Source: JADJVL01 sp046331545
GTDB taxonomy: Bacteria > Acidobacteriota > Holophagae > Holophagales > Holophagaceae
NCBI GenBank assembly: GCA_046331545.1
Contig: JAXLQR010000002.1
Location: 1,116,001-1,180,000, forward strand
Length of the DNA: 64,000 bases
Reading direction: 5' to 3'
In this document: one piece after another, positions 15,401 to 24,401 of the stretch
Layout: the number at the start of each line of letters is the position of its first letter
Numbering within the stretch: position 1 is the stretch's first letter
The notes under the pieces: generated by a model
Seen by the model: the letters and a program-made list of their open reading frames with translations, nothing else
Database searches by the model: none
Told to the model about the DNA's origin: nothing
Program-made: the position numbers and the translations under genes

Positions 15401-17983
15401 ATGCACCGTCCCTCCTCCCTCCTGCTCGGCTTCCTCTCCCTCGCCCTGGCCGCCCAGGCGCCCGCGCCCGGCCCCCAGGCACCGAACGGCCAGGCCGCGG
15501 GCTCCCCCGCGGGCCGTCCCGCCCTTCCGGGCGCCGAGGGGCCCGAGCCCAAGCCCTACGACAAGGTGGTCACCGCCGAGGCGAAGACCCAGGACGGACT
15601 CTTCAAGGTCCACCAGGTGAAGACCCGGCTGCTCTTCGAGATCCCGAAGGAGCGCCTGGGCCAGGAGCTCCTCCTCGTGGCCACCGCCACCCAGGTGCCC
15701 TCGGGGGTGGACCACGCGGGCAAGGAGGTGAACGAGGACGTGGTGCGCTTCACCCTCAAGGACCACAAGGTCTACCTGCAGGCGGTCTCCCACGCCTTCG
15801 TGAGCGACCCGTCCAAGCCCATCGCCTCGGCGGTCCGGGCCTCCCAGCGCGACACCATCCTCATGGCCTTCAACGTGGAGGCCTACGGGAAGGACGGATC
15901 CCCGGTCATCGACGCCGGGCGCCTCTTCACCTCCGAGGTGGGCGACTTCAGCGCGCGCCAGCTCCTCAACGCCGTCGCCCTGGACGCCTCCCGCAGCTAC
16001 GTGGACCACGCCCGCGCCTTCCCCTCCAACGTGCGGGTGGACGCGGTGCACACCTACACCATCACCGCCAACCCCTTCGGCCTGCCCTCGGCGCCCGGCA
16101 CTCCGCAGCCGCCGCCGCGCAGCGGCAGCGTCGGCATGGCCTACGCCTTCGTGAGGCTGCCCGAAGCGCCCATGCGGCCCCGCTTCCATGACGACCGGGT
16201 GGGCTTCTTCAACGTCAGCCGCGTGGACTACGGCTCCCCCGAGCACGAGAGCCTCCGCCAGCGGCTCATCACCCGCTGGCGCCTGGAAAAGAAGGATCCC
16301 GCCGCCGCCCTCAGCGAGCCCGTGAAGCCCATCGTCTGGTACATCGACAAGGCCACCCCCGCGCAGTGGGTTCCCTACGTGAAGAAGGGCGTGGAGGCCT
16401 GGAACGTGGCCTTCGAGGCCGCCGGCTTCAAGCACGCCGTCCAGGCCCGGACCTTCCCCACCAAGGAGGAGGACCCCGAGTTCGATCCCGAGGACGTGCG
16501 CTACTCCATCATCCGCTGGGTGCCCTCCCCCATCGCCAACGCCTACGGCCCCCACATCAGCGACCCCCGCACCGGGGAGATCCTCAACGCCGACATCGTG
16601 ATGTACCACAACATCCTGCAGCTCCAGCGGGACTGGTACTTCACCCAGGTGGGCCCCCTGGACCAGCGCGCCGCGAAGCTGCCCCTGCCCGACGACCTCA
16701 TGGGCGACCTCATCGCCTACGTGGTCACCCACGAGTGCGGCCACTCCCTGGGCTTCCCCCACAACATGAAGTCCTCGAGCACCTATCCCATCGAGAAGAT
16801 CCGCGACAAGGCCTGGCTCAAGGAGATGGGCCACGTGGCCACGCTGATGGACTACAGCCGCTTCAACTACGTGGCCCAGCCCGAGGACGGTATCGACCCC
16901 GAGCTGCTGCGCCCGAAGGTCGGCCCCTACGACGTCTTCGCCGTGAAGTGGGGCTACCAGCCCATCCCCGGCGCGGCGGACGCCGAGGCCGAGAAGGCCA
17001 CCCTCGACACGTGGGCACGGGAGCAGGACGCCAAGCCCTGGCTGCGCTTCAGCACGCCCCGGGCCGGCGGCAGCGACCCCGGCGACAACACGGAGGCGGT
17101 GGGCGACGCCGACGCGGTGAAGGCCACGGCCCTGGGCACGAAGAACCTCCAGCGCGTGGTCGCCATGCTGCCCGCCGCGGTGGCGAAGCCCGGGGAGAGC
17201 GACGAGACCCTCCAGCACCTCTACGCCTCGGTGTGGGGACAGTGGAGCCGGGAGCTGGGCCACGTGGCCGTGATCGTGGGCGGCTTCGACAGCCAGAACA
17301 AGCACCAGGGCCAGGCCGGCTCGGTCTTCACCCCCGTCCCGAGGGCCCGCCAGAAGGAGGCGGTGAAGTTCCTGGGCGACACGCTCTTCCGGACCCCGGC
17401 CTGGATCCTCGAGCCCGGCATCCTCGGGCGGCTCAGCCCCGCCGAGGGCAGCCGCCAGCTCCTGAACACCCAGCGCGGCGTGCTGCGCACGCTCCTGGAC
17501 CGCGGCCGCACCCTCCGGCTCCAGGAGCAGGAGTCCGCCCTCGGCGACGGCGCCTACCGCCTGACGGAGATGCTCGGCGACCTCCGGGCCGCCCTCTTCA
17601 CCGAGCTCTCGGCGCCCGCCCCGAAGGTCGCGCCCGCCCGGCGCAACCTCCAGCGCGCCTATCTCGAGCTGCTGGACGAGCGCCTCAACACGCCGGCCCC
17701 GGTGATCCCGCCCCAGCTCGCGGCGTTCATCTCCGTCGCGCCCGCCCTGCCGGACGACACCCGCGGCGCCCTGCGGGCGGAGCTGCGGGCCATCCAGGCC
17801 CAGGCCTCCGCCCGGCTCGCGGCCACCCAGGACAAGGCGACGCGCGCCCACCTGGAGGACCTGCGGGACCAGGCCGCGCGCATCCTGGACCCCAAGGCCG
17901 GGGCCGCCGCCCCCGCCGCCGCGGCCCCGGGCCGGAGGGCCCTGGACGAGGAGACCTGCTGGCCCCGCCTCGCGGGGGAGTAG
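15401..17983 (+). CDS. secreted zinc-dependent metalloprotease (DUF5117/DUF4953 family)
   Basis: 860 residues with an N-terminal signal peptide (LLLGFLSLALAAQ). The N-terminal third is DUF5117-like (LLFEIPKERLGQELLLVATATQVPSG ... SEVGDFSAR). The catalytic centre is the extended zinc motif HECGHSLGFPH (about 443-453), followed by a Met-turn-like LMDYSRFNY. This is a gluzincin/metzincin-type arrangement (HExxHxxGxxH). The C-terminal third is helical and Ala-rich. Family members are large exported proteases of unknown substrate, common in Acidobacteriota and Bacteroidota. Start preceded by CGAGGTCCCC. Confidence 0.88.
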   Translation: MHRPSSLLLGFLSLALAAQAPAPGPQAPNGQAAGSPAGRPALPGAEGPEPKPYDKVVTAEAKTQDGLFKVHQVKTRLLFEIPKERLGQELLLVATATQVPSGVDHAGKEVNEDVVRFTLKDHKVYLQAVSHAFVSDPSKPIASAVRASQRDTILMAFNVEAYGKDGSPVIDAGRLFTSEVGDFSARQLLNAVALDASRSYVDHARAFPSNVRVDAVHTYTITANPFGLPSAPGTPQPPPRSGSVGMAYAFVRLPEAPMRPRFHDDRVGFFNVSRVDYGSPEHESLRQRLITRWRLEKKDPAAALSEPVKPIVWYIDKATPAQWVPYVKKGVEAWNVAFEAAGFKHAVQARTFPTKEEDPEFDPEDVRYSIIRWVPSPIANAYGPHISDPRTGEILNADIVMYHNILQLQRDWYFTQVGPLDQRAAKLPLPDDLMGDLIAYVVTHECGHSLGFPHNMKSSSTYPIEKIRDKAWLKEMGHVATLMDYSRFNYVAQPEDGIDPELLRPKVGPYDVFAVKWGYQPIPGAADAEAEKATLDTWAREQDAKPWLRFSTPRAGGSDPGDNTEAVGDADAVKATALGTKNLQRVVAMLPAAVAKPGESDETLQHLYASVWGQWSRELGHVAVIVGGFDSQNKHQGQAGSVFTPVPRARQKEAVKFLGDTLFRTPAWILEPGILGRLSPAEGSRQLLNTQRGVLRTLLDRGRTLRLQEQESALGDGAYRLTEMLGDLRAALFTELSAPAPKVAPARRNLQRAYLELLDERLNTPAPVIPPQLAAFISVAPALPDDTRGALRAELRAIQAQASARLAATQDKATRAHLEDLRDQAARILDPKAGAAAPAAAAPGRRALDEETCWPRLAGE

Positions 17984-18001
17984 GCGTCCGGTTTCCGGGC
18001 C

Positions 18002-19945
18002 TCAATCCGCCAGCGTGCTCAGGTCCCCGGGGTCCAGCCCCAGGGCCTGGGCCTTGAGGTAGCGCCGCACGATCTTGCCGCTGCGGGTCTTGGGCAGGGT
18101 GGGCAGGAACTCGATGTCCGAGGGCGTGGCGATGGGCCCGAGGTCCTCGCGGACGTGGTCCTTGAGGCTGGCCAGCAGGCCCGCCCCCTGGGCGGTGCCG
18201 GGCTTGAGGACCACGAAGGCCTTGATGCTCTCCCCCTTGATGGCGTCGGGCAGGCCCACCACGGCGCTCTCCGCCACCGCCGGGTGGCGCAGCAGGCAGC
18301 CCTCCACGTCCGCGGTGCCGATGCGGTGGCCCGCCACGTTGAGCACGTCGTCGGCCCGGCCCAGCACGGCGAAGTAGCCGTCCTCGTCCTTCACCGCCAC
18401 GTCCCCGGCGCAGTAGCAGCCCGGGATGTCCTTCCAGTAGGCCTCGTAGCGGGACGGGTCGTTCCACACCGTGCGCAGCATGTAGGGCAGCGGACGCCTC
18501 AGCACCAGCAGGCCGCCCTGGCCGTCGGGCACCGGGCTGCCGTCCCGGTCCACCACCGCCGCCTCCACGCCGGGCAGGGGCTTGCCCACCTTGCCCAGCC
18601 GGGCCTCGAAGGTGGGCTGGGTCCCCAGCACCGGGCCGGCGATCTCCGTCTGCCACCAGTTGTCCACCACCATGCCGTCCCCCTGGCTCACCAGCACCGC
18701 CTGGGCCCAGCGGTGGGCCTCGGGGTTGAGGGGCTCTCCCGCGCAGGCCAGCAGGCGCAGCTTGGAGAGGTCGAAGCGGCTGGGGGCCTCGCTGCCGTGG
18801 CTCATCCACATGCGGAGCGCGGTGGGGGCCGTGAACATCACGTTGACGCCGAAGCGCTCCGCCAGCTCCCAGGTCACCTCGGGGCCGGGGTAGTCCGGCG
18901 CGCCCTCGCGGATCAGCACCGTGGCGCCGAGGCTCAGCGGTCCGTACACGATGAAGCTGTGGCCCACGATCCAGCCGATGTCGGAGGTGGACCAGTAGAT
19001 GTCCCGCTCCTGGATCTGGAAGAAGGCCTTCGCCAGGTAGTTCACGCCCACGAGGTAGCCGCCGGTGGCGTGGACCACGCCCTTCGGCTTTCCGGTGGTG
19101 CCGCTGGTGTAGAGGATGAAGAGCGGGTGCTCGGCGTCCACCATGGCCGGGGCGCAGTGGATGTCCCGGGGCTGCTGGATGTCGTAGAAGTCGTGCTCGC
19201 GCTCGGACTCGAACCGGAAGGGCTCGTCGCCGGGCCGCGAGCCGCGGCGGTGGACCACCACGTGGTCCACGAAGGGCAGGTCGCGCACGGCCTCGTCCAC
19301 CGTGGGCTTCAGGGGCACCTTCTTGCCCCGGCGGAAGACGAAGTCCGAGCAGACCACCACCTTCGCGCCGGCGTCCTCGATGCGCGCCTTCAGCGCGCCG
19401 GTGCCCATGCCCGCGTAGACCACCGAGTGGATGGCGCCGATGCGGGCGCAGGCCAGCATGGTGATGACGCCCTCGGGCACCAGGGGCATGTAGAGCACCA
19501 CCCGGTCGCCCTCCTTGACGCCCATGCGCTTGAGCACGTTCGCGAAGCGGTTCATCTCCCGGTAGAGGCGGTTGTAGGTGTAGGTGCGCTCCTCGCCGTC
19601 CTCGCCCACCCAGATGAGGGCCGCCTTGTTGCGGCGGTCCGAGTGCACGTGGCGGTCCACGCAGTTCACCGTGGCGTTCAGCCGCCCGCCCTCGAACCAC
19701 GCGTGGTAGGGAGCCTCGAAGCGCAGGACCCGGTCCCACTTCCGCTCCCAGTCGAGGGCGTTGGCCTTCTCCGCCCAGAAGGCGTCGGCGTTGGCGGCGG
19801 CCCGGGCCCGCTCGGCGTCGGGGTCCACCGCGAGCTGACGGCCCAGCCAGGCCGGTGGCGGGATGGGCACCTCGCCCTTCAGCAGGGACTGCAGCGTCGC
19901 CTGCTGGGTGACGCTCATTTCCACGGAGTGGGAGGCCTCGGCCAT
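18002..19945 (-). CDS. acs: acetyl-CoA synthetase (AMP-forming)
   Basis: 647 residues, the usual Acs length. It activates acetate to acetyl-AMP and then acetyl-CoA. Visible motifs: P-loop LYTSGTTGKPKGVVH, the acetate-pocket segment VDNWWQTE (WW as in acetate-specific enzymes), the hinge region GRADDVLNVAGHRIGTADVE and the C-terminal PKTRSGKIVRRYLK with the catalytic Lys that is a classic acetylation target. ATG 19945 preceded by CGAGGTGTCCG. It stands alone, with no adjacent acetate permease or deacetylase. Some relatives prefer propionate; the paired Trp argues for acetate. Confidence 0.94.
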   Translation of the reverse strand: MAEASHSVEMSVTQQATLQSLLKGEVPIPPPAWLGRQLAVDPDAERARAAANADAFWAEKANALDWERKWDRVLRFEAPYHAWFEGGRLNATVNCVDRHVHSDRRNKAALIWVGEDGEERTYTYNRLYREMNRFANVLKRMGVKEGDRVVLYMPLVPEGVITMLACARIGAIHSVVYAGMGTGALKARIEDAGAKVVVCSDFVFRRGKKVPLKPTVDEAVRDLPFVDHVVVHRRGSRPGDEPFRFESEREHDFYDIQQPRDIHCAPAMVDAEHPLFILYTSGTTGKPKGVVHATGGYLVGVNYLAKAFFQIQERDIYWSTSDIGWIVGHSFIVYGPLSLGATVLIREGAPDYPGPEVTWELAERFGVNVMFTAPTALRMWMSHGSEAPSRFDLSKLRLLACAGEPLNPEAHRWAQAVLVSQGDGMVVDNWWQTEIAGPVLGTQPTFEARLGKVGKPLPGVEAAVVDRDGSPVPDGQGGLLVLRRPLPYMLRTVWNDPSRYEAYWKDIPGCYCAGDVAVKDEDGYFAVLGRADDVLNVAGHRIGTADVEGCLLRHPAVAESAVVGLPDAIKGESIKAFVVLKPGTAQGAGLLASLKDHVREDLGPIATPSDIEFLPTLPKTRSGKIVRRYLKAQALGLDPGDLSTLAD

Positions 19946-20052
19946 CGGACACCTCGGTCGGTAATCCCCCCAGCATCCCCCTCCGCCTGCCTTCGGCAAG
20001 GCCGGGCGGCCGACCTGGATCACATTTCGGCCCCCGGCCCGGCCTCCCGGGG

Positions 20053-20553
20053 CTAGCCCCGGGCCTGCCACGCCGCCAGGTTCCTCCGGATCTGCGCGGC
20101 GTGCACCTCCAGGTGCTCGGCGTAGATGCGCAGCCAGTCGGCGTCGGAGTAGGGCCCGCTGTGGCTGTGCCGGCCCAGGCGGCCCCAGGCGCCGTCCGGC
20201 AGGCGGCGGAGCAGGGCCAGGGTGTTGGCGCGCGCGGCCTCGAGGGCGCGGAAGGCCAGCTCCACGTCGCAGGCGTGGTAGTCGAAGGTCCGCGCCCAGG
20301 CGTTCTCGTCGTAGCCCACGATCAGCGGCTCGGCCTCCGCCAGCACGAGGCGGATGCGGGTGGCGCCGTAGGTCTCCGAGTCCGCGCAGTGGACCACCAC
20401 CTCGTGGGCGCTCCACGCCCCTTCCGCCGGCCGCCAGGTCCGGGCCGCCGGGGGAACCTCGGACCAGGCCTGGCGCAGCCGCGCGGGGCCGGCTTCGTAA
20501 CGGTCCAGGAAGGCGTCGCGCTCGGCGCGGCTGGGGGGCGGGATCACGGCCAT
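20053..20553 (-). CDS. DinB-family protein
   Basis: 166-residue cytoplasmic four-helix-bundle protein of the DinB/YfiT superfamily. Probable metal ligands: His in AHEVVVHCADSE and the pair in HLEVHAAQIRRNL. WRPAEGAWSAHEVVVH is the family signature. Such proteins are metal-dependent thiol transferases or of unknown function. ATG 20553 is preceded by GGAGGTCCCC. It is one of four DinB-like genes in the window, but lacks the signal peptide of the pair at 26.4-27.7 kb. Confidence 0.83.
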   Translation of the reverse strand: MAVIPPPSRAERDAFLDRYEAGPARLRQAWSEVPPAARTWRPAEGAWSAHEVVVHCADSETYGATRIRLVLAEAEPLIVGYDENAWARTFDYHACDVELAFRALEAARANTLALLRRLPDGAWGRLGRHSHSGPYSDADWLRIYAEHLEVHAAQIRRNLAAWQARG

Positions 20554-20674
20554 GGGGACCTCCGCCTCCATCCAACCATTTCCCCGGCCCGGCGGGCGGA
20601 TCGGACCGCCGGGCCTGACGGGATGGAAGCCCCCGCGGCCAGGGCTAGGATGGGCGGAGCCTCCCGGAGTTTCC

Positions 20675-21037
20675 ATGATGCGAAAGGTCCTGGCCCTCAT
20701 CCTCGGCTGCGCCGCGGTGGCCCTGCTGTCGGTGGTCCTGGACCCGGTGGCGGCGGCGGTGGTGAAGCCCTTCGCCCAGGGGCAGGGACCGCTGTTCGTC
20801 GTCGCGGTCTCCAACCTGGTGGCGCTCTTCCTGGCCTCCCTGGGCGGTGGCCTCGTGGCCACGGCGGTGGCGCACCACCGGGGCCCGGCGAACTTCCTCG
20901 CGGCCCTGGCCTTCGTGGCGGGGCTGGGCTTCGCGCTCTCCCAGAAGCAGGCGGGCGGACCGGGCTGGTACCCCTTCGCCCTGCCGGTGGCGGGGGCCCT
21001 GGGCACCTTCCTCGGCGGCTGGATCCGGGAGGTCTGA
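20675..21037 (+). CDS. small hydrophobic membrane protein, function unknown
   Basis: 120 residues with about four membrane helices (KVLALILGCAAVALLSVVL; LFVVAVSNLVALFLASLGGGLVATAVA; FLAALAFVAGLGFAL; FALPVAGALGTFLGGWI). No charged catalytic motif. It resembles no family I can name. ATG 20675 (the second codon is also ATG) follows CCGGAGTTTCC. It is divergent from the DinB gene and followed by the DUF4126 gene with its own promoter. Confidence 0.65.
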   Translation: MMRKVLALILGCAAVALLSVVLDPVAAAVVKPFAQGQGPLFVVAVSNLVALFLASLGGGLVATAVAHHRGPANFLAALAFVAGLGFALSQKQAGGPGWYPFALPVAGALGTFLGGWIREV

Positions 21038-21073
21038 GGACGGTGCCGGGGCTTCGCCCCGGAATTCCCGGGG

Positions 21074-21102
21074 TTGACCCTTCCCGCCGCGGGCCCTAGC
21101 CT
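21074..21102 (+). promoter_or_regulatory. sigma70-like promoter for the DUF4126 gene
   Basis: TTGACC (21074-21079), exactly 17 bp, TAGCCT (21097-21102). The predicted start site near 21109 leaves about 20 nt of leader with GGAGG before the GTG at 21130. This is the clearest -35/-10 pair I see in the window. Confidence 0.6.
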
Positions 21103-21129
21103 TCGTCGTTCCCGCCTCCCGGAGGCTTC

Positions 21130-22086
21130 GTGCAGCCGTTGATCCACCTCGCCAGCGTCCTCGGGCTCAGCCTCGCGTCCGGCGTGAGCCTCTACCTGGG
21201 CGTGCTGGTCACGGGGCTCTGCGTGCGCTTCCACTGGGTCACGGGCCTGCCCGGCGAGCTGGGCGTCCTCGGCCACCCGGCGGTGATCACGGCGGCGGCC
21301 CTGCTCTACCTCCTGGAGTTCTTCGCCGACAAGGTCCCCTTCGTCACGGTGGTCTGGGACTTCATCCACACGGTGGTGCGCCCGGTGGGCGGCGCCCTCC
21401 TGAGCCTGGCCGCGGTGGGGGACATGCACCCGGCGGTGAAGGTGATCGCCATGCTGGTGGGCGGCACCATCGCCCTCTCGGCCCACGGCACCAAGATGGG
21501 CTTCCGCCTCGCCGCCCACGCGGCCCCCGAGCCCGCCACCCACGCCGCCATCAGCGTCGCCGAGGACCTCTCGGTGGTGGGCGTCCTCATGCTGGCCTAC
21601 ACCCATCCGGTAATCGCCAGCGTGGTGCTCTCCCTGCTGGTGGCCGCCATGGCCTTCCTCATCCCGCGGCTGCTGCGCACCCTGGGCTTCCTCTTCACCA
21701 GCCTCGCCGGCCGCGTGCGGAGCTGGTTCAGTCCCGGACCCGCCGCCGTGCCGGGCTGGGTGCTGGAGCGGGCCCTGGCCCTGGATCCCGGAGGCCGCGC
21801 CCGGGTCCTCGAGGCCTACGCGAAGGCGGTGAAGGGGGCGCCCCGGCTGGCCAACGGCTACCTCGTGCGCGCCGAGACCCGCTGGCACTTCGTCTACCGG
21901 GGCCTCTTCCGCCACAAGGTGGTGGACCTGGACGAGGGCCGCCTGGAGCCCCTGCGCACCGACCGCGGCTGGTTCTACGACACCCTGCACTTCGGCCGCG
22001 AAGGCAAGGTGATGAGCTTCTACGTCACCAAGGACCGCGCCGCCGCCGAAGCCGACCTGCTGGCCGCGGCGCCGGCGAGGGCCTGA
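21130..22086 (+). CDS. DUF4126-family integral membrane protein
   Basis: 318 residues. The N-terminal two thirds are hydrophobic with the DUF4126 pattern: SGVSLYLGVLVTGL, YLLEFFADKVPFVTVVWDFIHTVVRPVGGALL, GTIALSAHGTKMGFRLAAHAAPEPATHAAISVAEDLSVVGVL. The C-terminal domain (about 210-318) is soluble, with a beta-rich segment (VRAETRWHFVYRGLFRHKVVDLDEGRLEPL). The family is of unknown function. Start at GTG 21130 after GGAGGCTTC. Confidence 0.8.
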   Translation: MQPLIHLASVLGLSLASGVSLYLGVLVTGLCVRFHWVTGLPGELGVLGHPAVITAAALLYLLEFFADKVPFVTVVWDFIHTVVRPVGGALLSLAAVGDMHPAVKVIAMLVGGTIALSAHGTKMGFRLAAHAAPEPATHAAISVAEDLSVVGVLMLAYTHPVIASVVLSLLVAAMAFLIPRLLRTLGFLFTSLAGRVRSWFSPGPAAVPGWVLERALALDPGGRARVLEAYAKAVKGAPRLANGYLVRAETRWHFVYRGLFRHKVVDLDEGRLEPLRTDRGWFYDTLHFGREGKVMSFYVTKDRAAAEADLLAAAPARA

Positions 22087-22095
22087 GGCCGGCCT

Positions 22096-22509
22096 TCACT
22101 GGACCGTGACCGTTCCCTTCATGTTGCTCGAGGCGCAGTGGGAGCCGCAGTAGAAGGGGAAGGCGCCTGCGGTGTTGAAGGTGTAGCTCGTCTGGAAGCC
22201 CTGGCCCTGGAGGCCGTTGCTGCCGAAGAGGCCGTCCGGGGAGCAGCCGGTCCCGGAGTGCAGGTCGTGCCCGCTGGACTGCCAGACGAAGGTCACCGTG
22301 GTGCCCCGGGCCACCGTGAGGTTCGCGGGCTGGAAGACGTTCTCCACCGTGCCGTAGGCCCCGGTGCCGCCCACGTAGATCGTGTTCGGCGGCGGATTGC
22401 CGGTGTTGCCCCCGGAGCTGCCGCCGTAGCCGCCTCCGCCGCCGCAGGAGGGGAGGGAGGCGGTGGCCGCCAGGAGCAGGAGGGCGAGGAGGGTGGGCCG
22501 GGGGCGCAT
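22096..22509 (-). CDS. cupredoxin-like (plastocyanin/azurin-fold) lipoprotein
   Basis: 137 residues: lipobox LPSC (Cys22), a Gly-rich linker, then a blue-copper fold. All four type-1 Cu ligands are present: His81 (SSGHDLH), Cys121 (FYCGSHC), His124 and Met130 (SNMKGTVTV). It is probably a periplasm-facing electron carrier. ATG preceded by AGGAGAACC. It is divergent, across 111 bp, from the MocR-type regulator, which in this family usually controls the divergent neighbour. Confidence 0.87.
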   Translation of the reverse strand: MRPRPTLLALLLLAATASLPSCGGGGGYGGSSGGNTGNPPPNTIYVGGTGAYGTVENVFQPANLTVARGTTVTFVWQSSGHDLHSGTGCSPDGLFGSNGLQGQGFQTSYTFNTAGAFPFYCGSHCASSNMKGTVTVQ

Positions 22510-22620
22510 GGGTTCTCCTGGGATGATCCGCCCAGCATCCGGAGCCGGAGGCCCGCGGCCAAGATCCGGTGGGGAAATGGCCGGGAGGCCGGTCCTTGAC
22601 GCGTCCGGGGCGGCCCCGGG

Positions 22621-24114
22621 ATGGTGGGGACGGACACCGCCATGGCCACCTGGGACCTGCCCATCGACCTCGACCGCAGCCGCGAGGCCACGCTCTACCT
22701 CCAGATCGCCGCCGCCCTCCAGGAGGCCATCCGCCGGGGCCGCCTGAAGCCCGGGGACCCGCTCCCCGGGACGAGGGCCCTGGCGGCGCGACTGGGCGTG
22801 AACCGCAACACGACCCTGGCCGCCTACCGGGAGCTCGCCGCGGAGGGCTGGGTGGAGACGGAACCCGACAGCGGCACCTACGTCAGCGACCGGGCCCCGC
22901 TGGACCTCGGCCCCGGCAGCACCGTGGCCGCGGCGGACTCCGGCTCCTGGACCAGCCCCTCGCCCGCCCCCGACGAGCCCTTCTTCCAGCCGCCGGCGGT
23001 GGCGCGGGACGGCTTCCAGCTCCTGCCCGACCTGCCGGACGTGCGGCTCGCCCCCACCGGCGCCATCCACCGCGCCTACGGCCGGGCCCTGCGCCTCCAG
23101 CAGCAGCGCGCCCTGCAGCCGGGCTGGGATCCGCGGGGGCACCTCCACCTGCGGGCCTCCCTGTGCCAGCTCCTGCGGGAGCTGCGGGGCCTGGCCTTCG
23201 AGCCCGGCAACCTGGTGCTCACCCGCGGGATCATGGACACCTTGCACCTCTGTTCCCTGGGCCTCTTCGCCCCCGGCGACGCGGTGGTGGTGGAGAACCC
23301 CGGCCCCTTCCGCCTCGCCGAGTCCTTCCGCCACGCCGGGGCGCGGCTCATGAGCGTGGGCGTGGACGCCGAGGGGATGGACGTGGAGGCCCTGGCGGCG
23401 CTCATGGAGCGCGAGCCGGTGAAGCTGGTCTGCGTCACCGCCAACCCCCAGGTGCCCACCCACGCCATGCTCTCCCCGGCGCGGCGGCGGCGGCTGCTGG
23501 CGCTGGCCCGGGCCACGGGGGCGAGCATCCTGGAGGCGGACCTGAGCCTGGGCTTCCACCCCGAGGGCCGGCCCAGCCTGGCGCTGGCCGCGGACGACGA
23601 GGAGGGCCGCGTCTTCTACCTCGCGACCCTGGAGCAGATGCTGGCGCCGGGCCTGCAGGTGGGCTTCCTCGCAGGCCCCGCACCGGACATCAAGGCCATG
23701 GCCAAGCGCCACCAGCTCATCGAGTGGCCCGGCAACCTGCTGCAGGAGGCCAGCCTCGAGGAGCTGTTCCGGGACGGCGAGATCCACCGCCACCTGCGCC
23801 GCATCCGCAAGGTGGCCGACGAGCGCCGGGCCGCCATGGTGGACCGCATCCAGCTCCACCTCGGCGCCTTCGCCGACGTGGAGGATCCCCGGGAGGGCCT
23901 GGCCCTCTGGGTCGCCCTCCGCCGCCCCGAGCGCATCGACGCCTGGGTGGACCGCTGCGCCGCGAAGGGCGTCGTCTTCTACCCGGGGCGCATCTACGAG
24001 TTCCAGCGCGATCCTCTCCCCTTCGTGGCGGTGGGCTTCGCGGCCCACACGGTGGAGGAGCTGAACGAAGCCTGCCTGCGGATGGCGGACGCTTGGCGGG
24101 AGGTGCAGGGCTAG
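22621..24114 (+). CDS. MocR/GntR-type regulator with degenerate aminotransferase domain
   Basis: 497 residues: winged-helix GntR domain (about 24-90; LKPGDPLPGTRALAARLGVNRNT) joined to a fold-type-I aminotransferase-like domain. In MocR proteins the PLP Schiff-base lysine sits in T-F-S-K-x-L-x-P-G. Here the segment is TLEQMLAPGL (336-345), with Gln339 in place of Lys. The PLP-contacting D-Y after the I-x-E strand is D307-L308. The protein therefore probably cannot form an internal aldimine. ATG 22621 is taken; ATG 22642 is possible and both lack a strong ribosome site. It likely regulates itself and the divergent cupredoxin gene. Confidence 0.88.
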   Translation: MVGTDTAMATWDLPIDLDRSREATLYLQIAAALQEAIRRGRLKPGDPLPGTRALAARLGVNRNTTLAAYRELAAEGWVETEPDSGTYVSDRAPLDLGPGSTVAAADSGSWTSPSPAPDEPFFQPPAVARDGFQLLPDLPDVRLAPTGAIHRAYGRALRLQQQRALQPGWDPRGHLHLRASLCQLLRELRGLAFEPGNLVLTRGIMDTLHLCSLGLFAPGDAVVVENPGPFRLAESFRHAGARLMSVGVDAEGMDVEALAALMEREPVKLVCVTANPQVPTHAMLSPARRRRLLALARATGASILEADLSLGFHPEGRPSLALAADDEEGRVFYLATLEQMLAPGLQVGFLAGPAPDIKAMAKRHQLIEWPGNLLQEASLEELFRDGEIHRHLRRIRKVADERRAAMVDRIQLHLGAFADVEDPREGLALWVALRRPERIDAWVDRCAAKGVVFYPGRIYEFQRDPLPFVAVGFAAHTVEELNEACLRMADAWREVQG

Positions 24115-24185
24115 GCGGTCGGCTTCGAGACCAGCCACGAGGCAGGTCCGTGGGCCCTGGGCATTGGGCGCCGGTTTTGACGTTG

Positions 24186-24255
24186 CCTTTGACCTTGACC
24201 TTCCAAAGGTGCTCGAGTCCACCGCGGCGGCCCTTTCGCCGCGGCGGACTCGAGC
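24186..24255. repeat. hairpin-rich non-coding segment
   Basis: The 287-bp gap 24115-24401 shows a small stem CCTTTG/CAAAGG (24186-24191 with 24204-24209) and an 18-bp stem with one mismatch and a 9-nt loop (24211-24228 with 24238-24255). The text TTGACCTTGACCTTCC just before it resembles TTGACCTTGAAGTCCCG in the 11.3-kb element, where an 18-bp hairpin also follows. It may be a strong terminator for the regulator gene or a relative of that element. The rest of the gap shows nothing I can name. Confidence 0.65.
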
Positions 24256-24401
24256 GCAAGCGCGCGCCGCGCGCCAGAATCCCCATCCCGGGCCGGCCCC
24301 CAGGACCTGACGCAATCCCCCTCGAACCGACATCCCGCCCAAGGACTGCCCTCTTGCTCTCCGCTTGCGGTAGCGTTCCTCATCCCGCCTCCGGAGCTCC
24401 C

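Noticed and set aside
16366..18057. 563-residue plus-strand frame inside the zincin gene
   Set aside because: Off-frame shadow; the zincin frame contains the HExxH motif and signal peptide.
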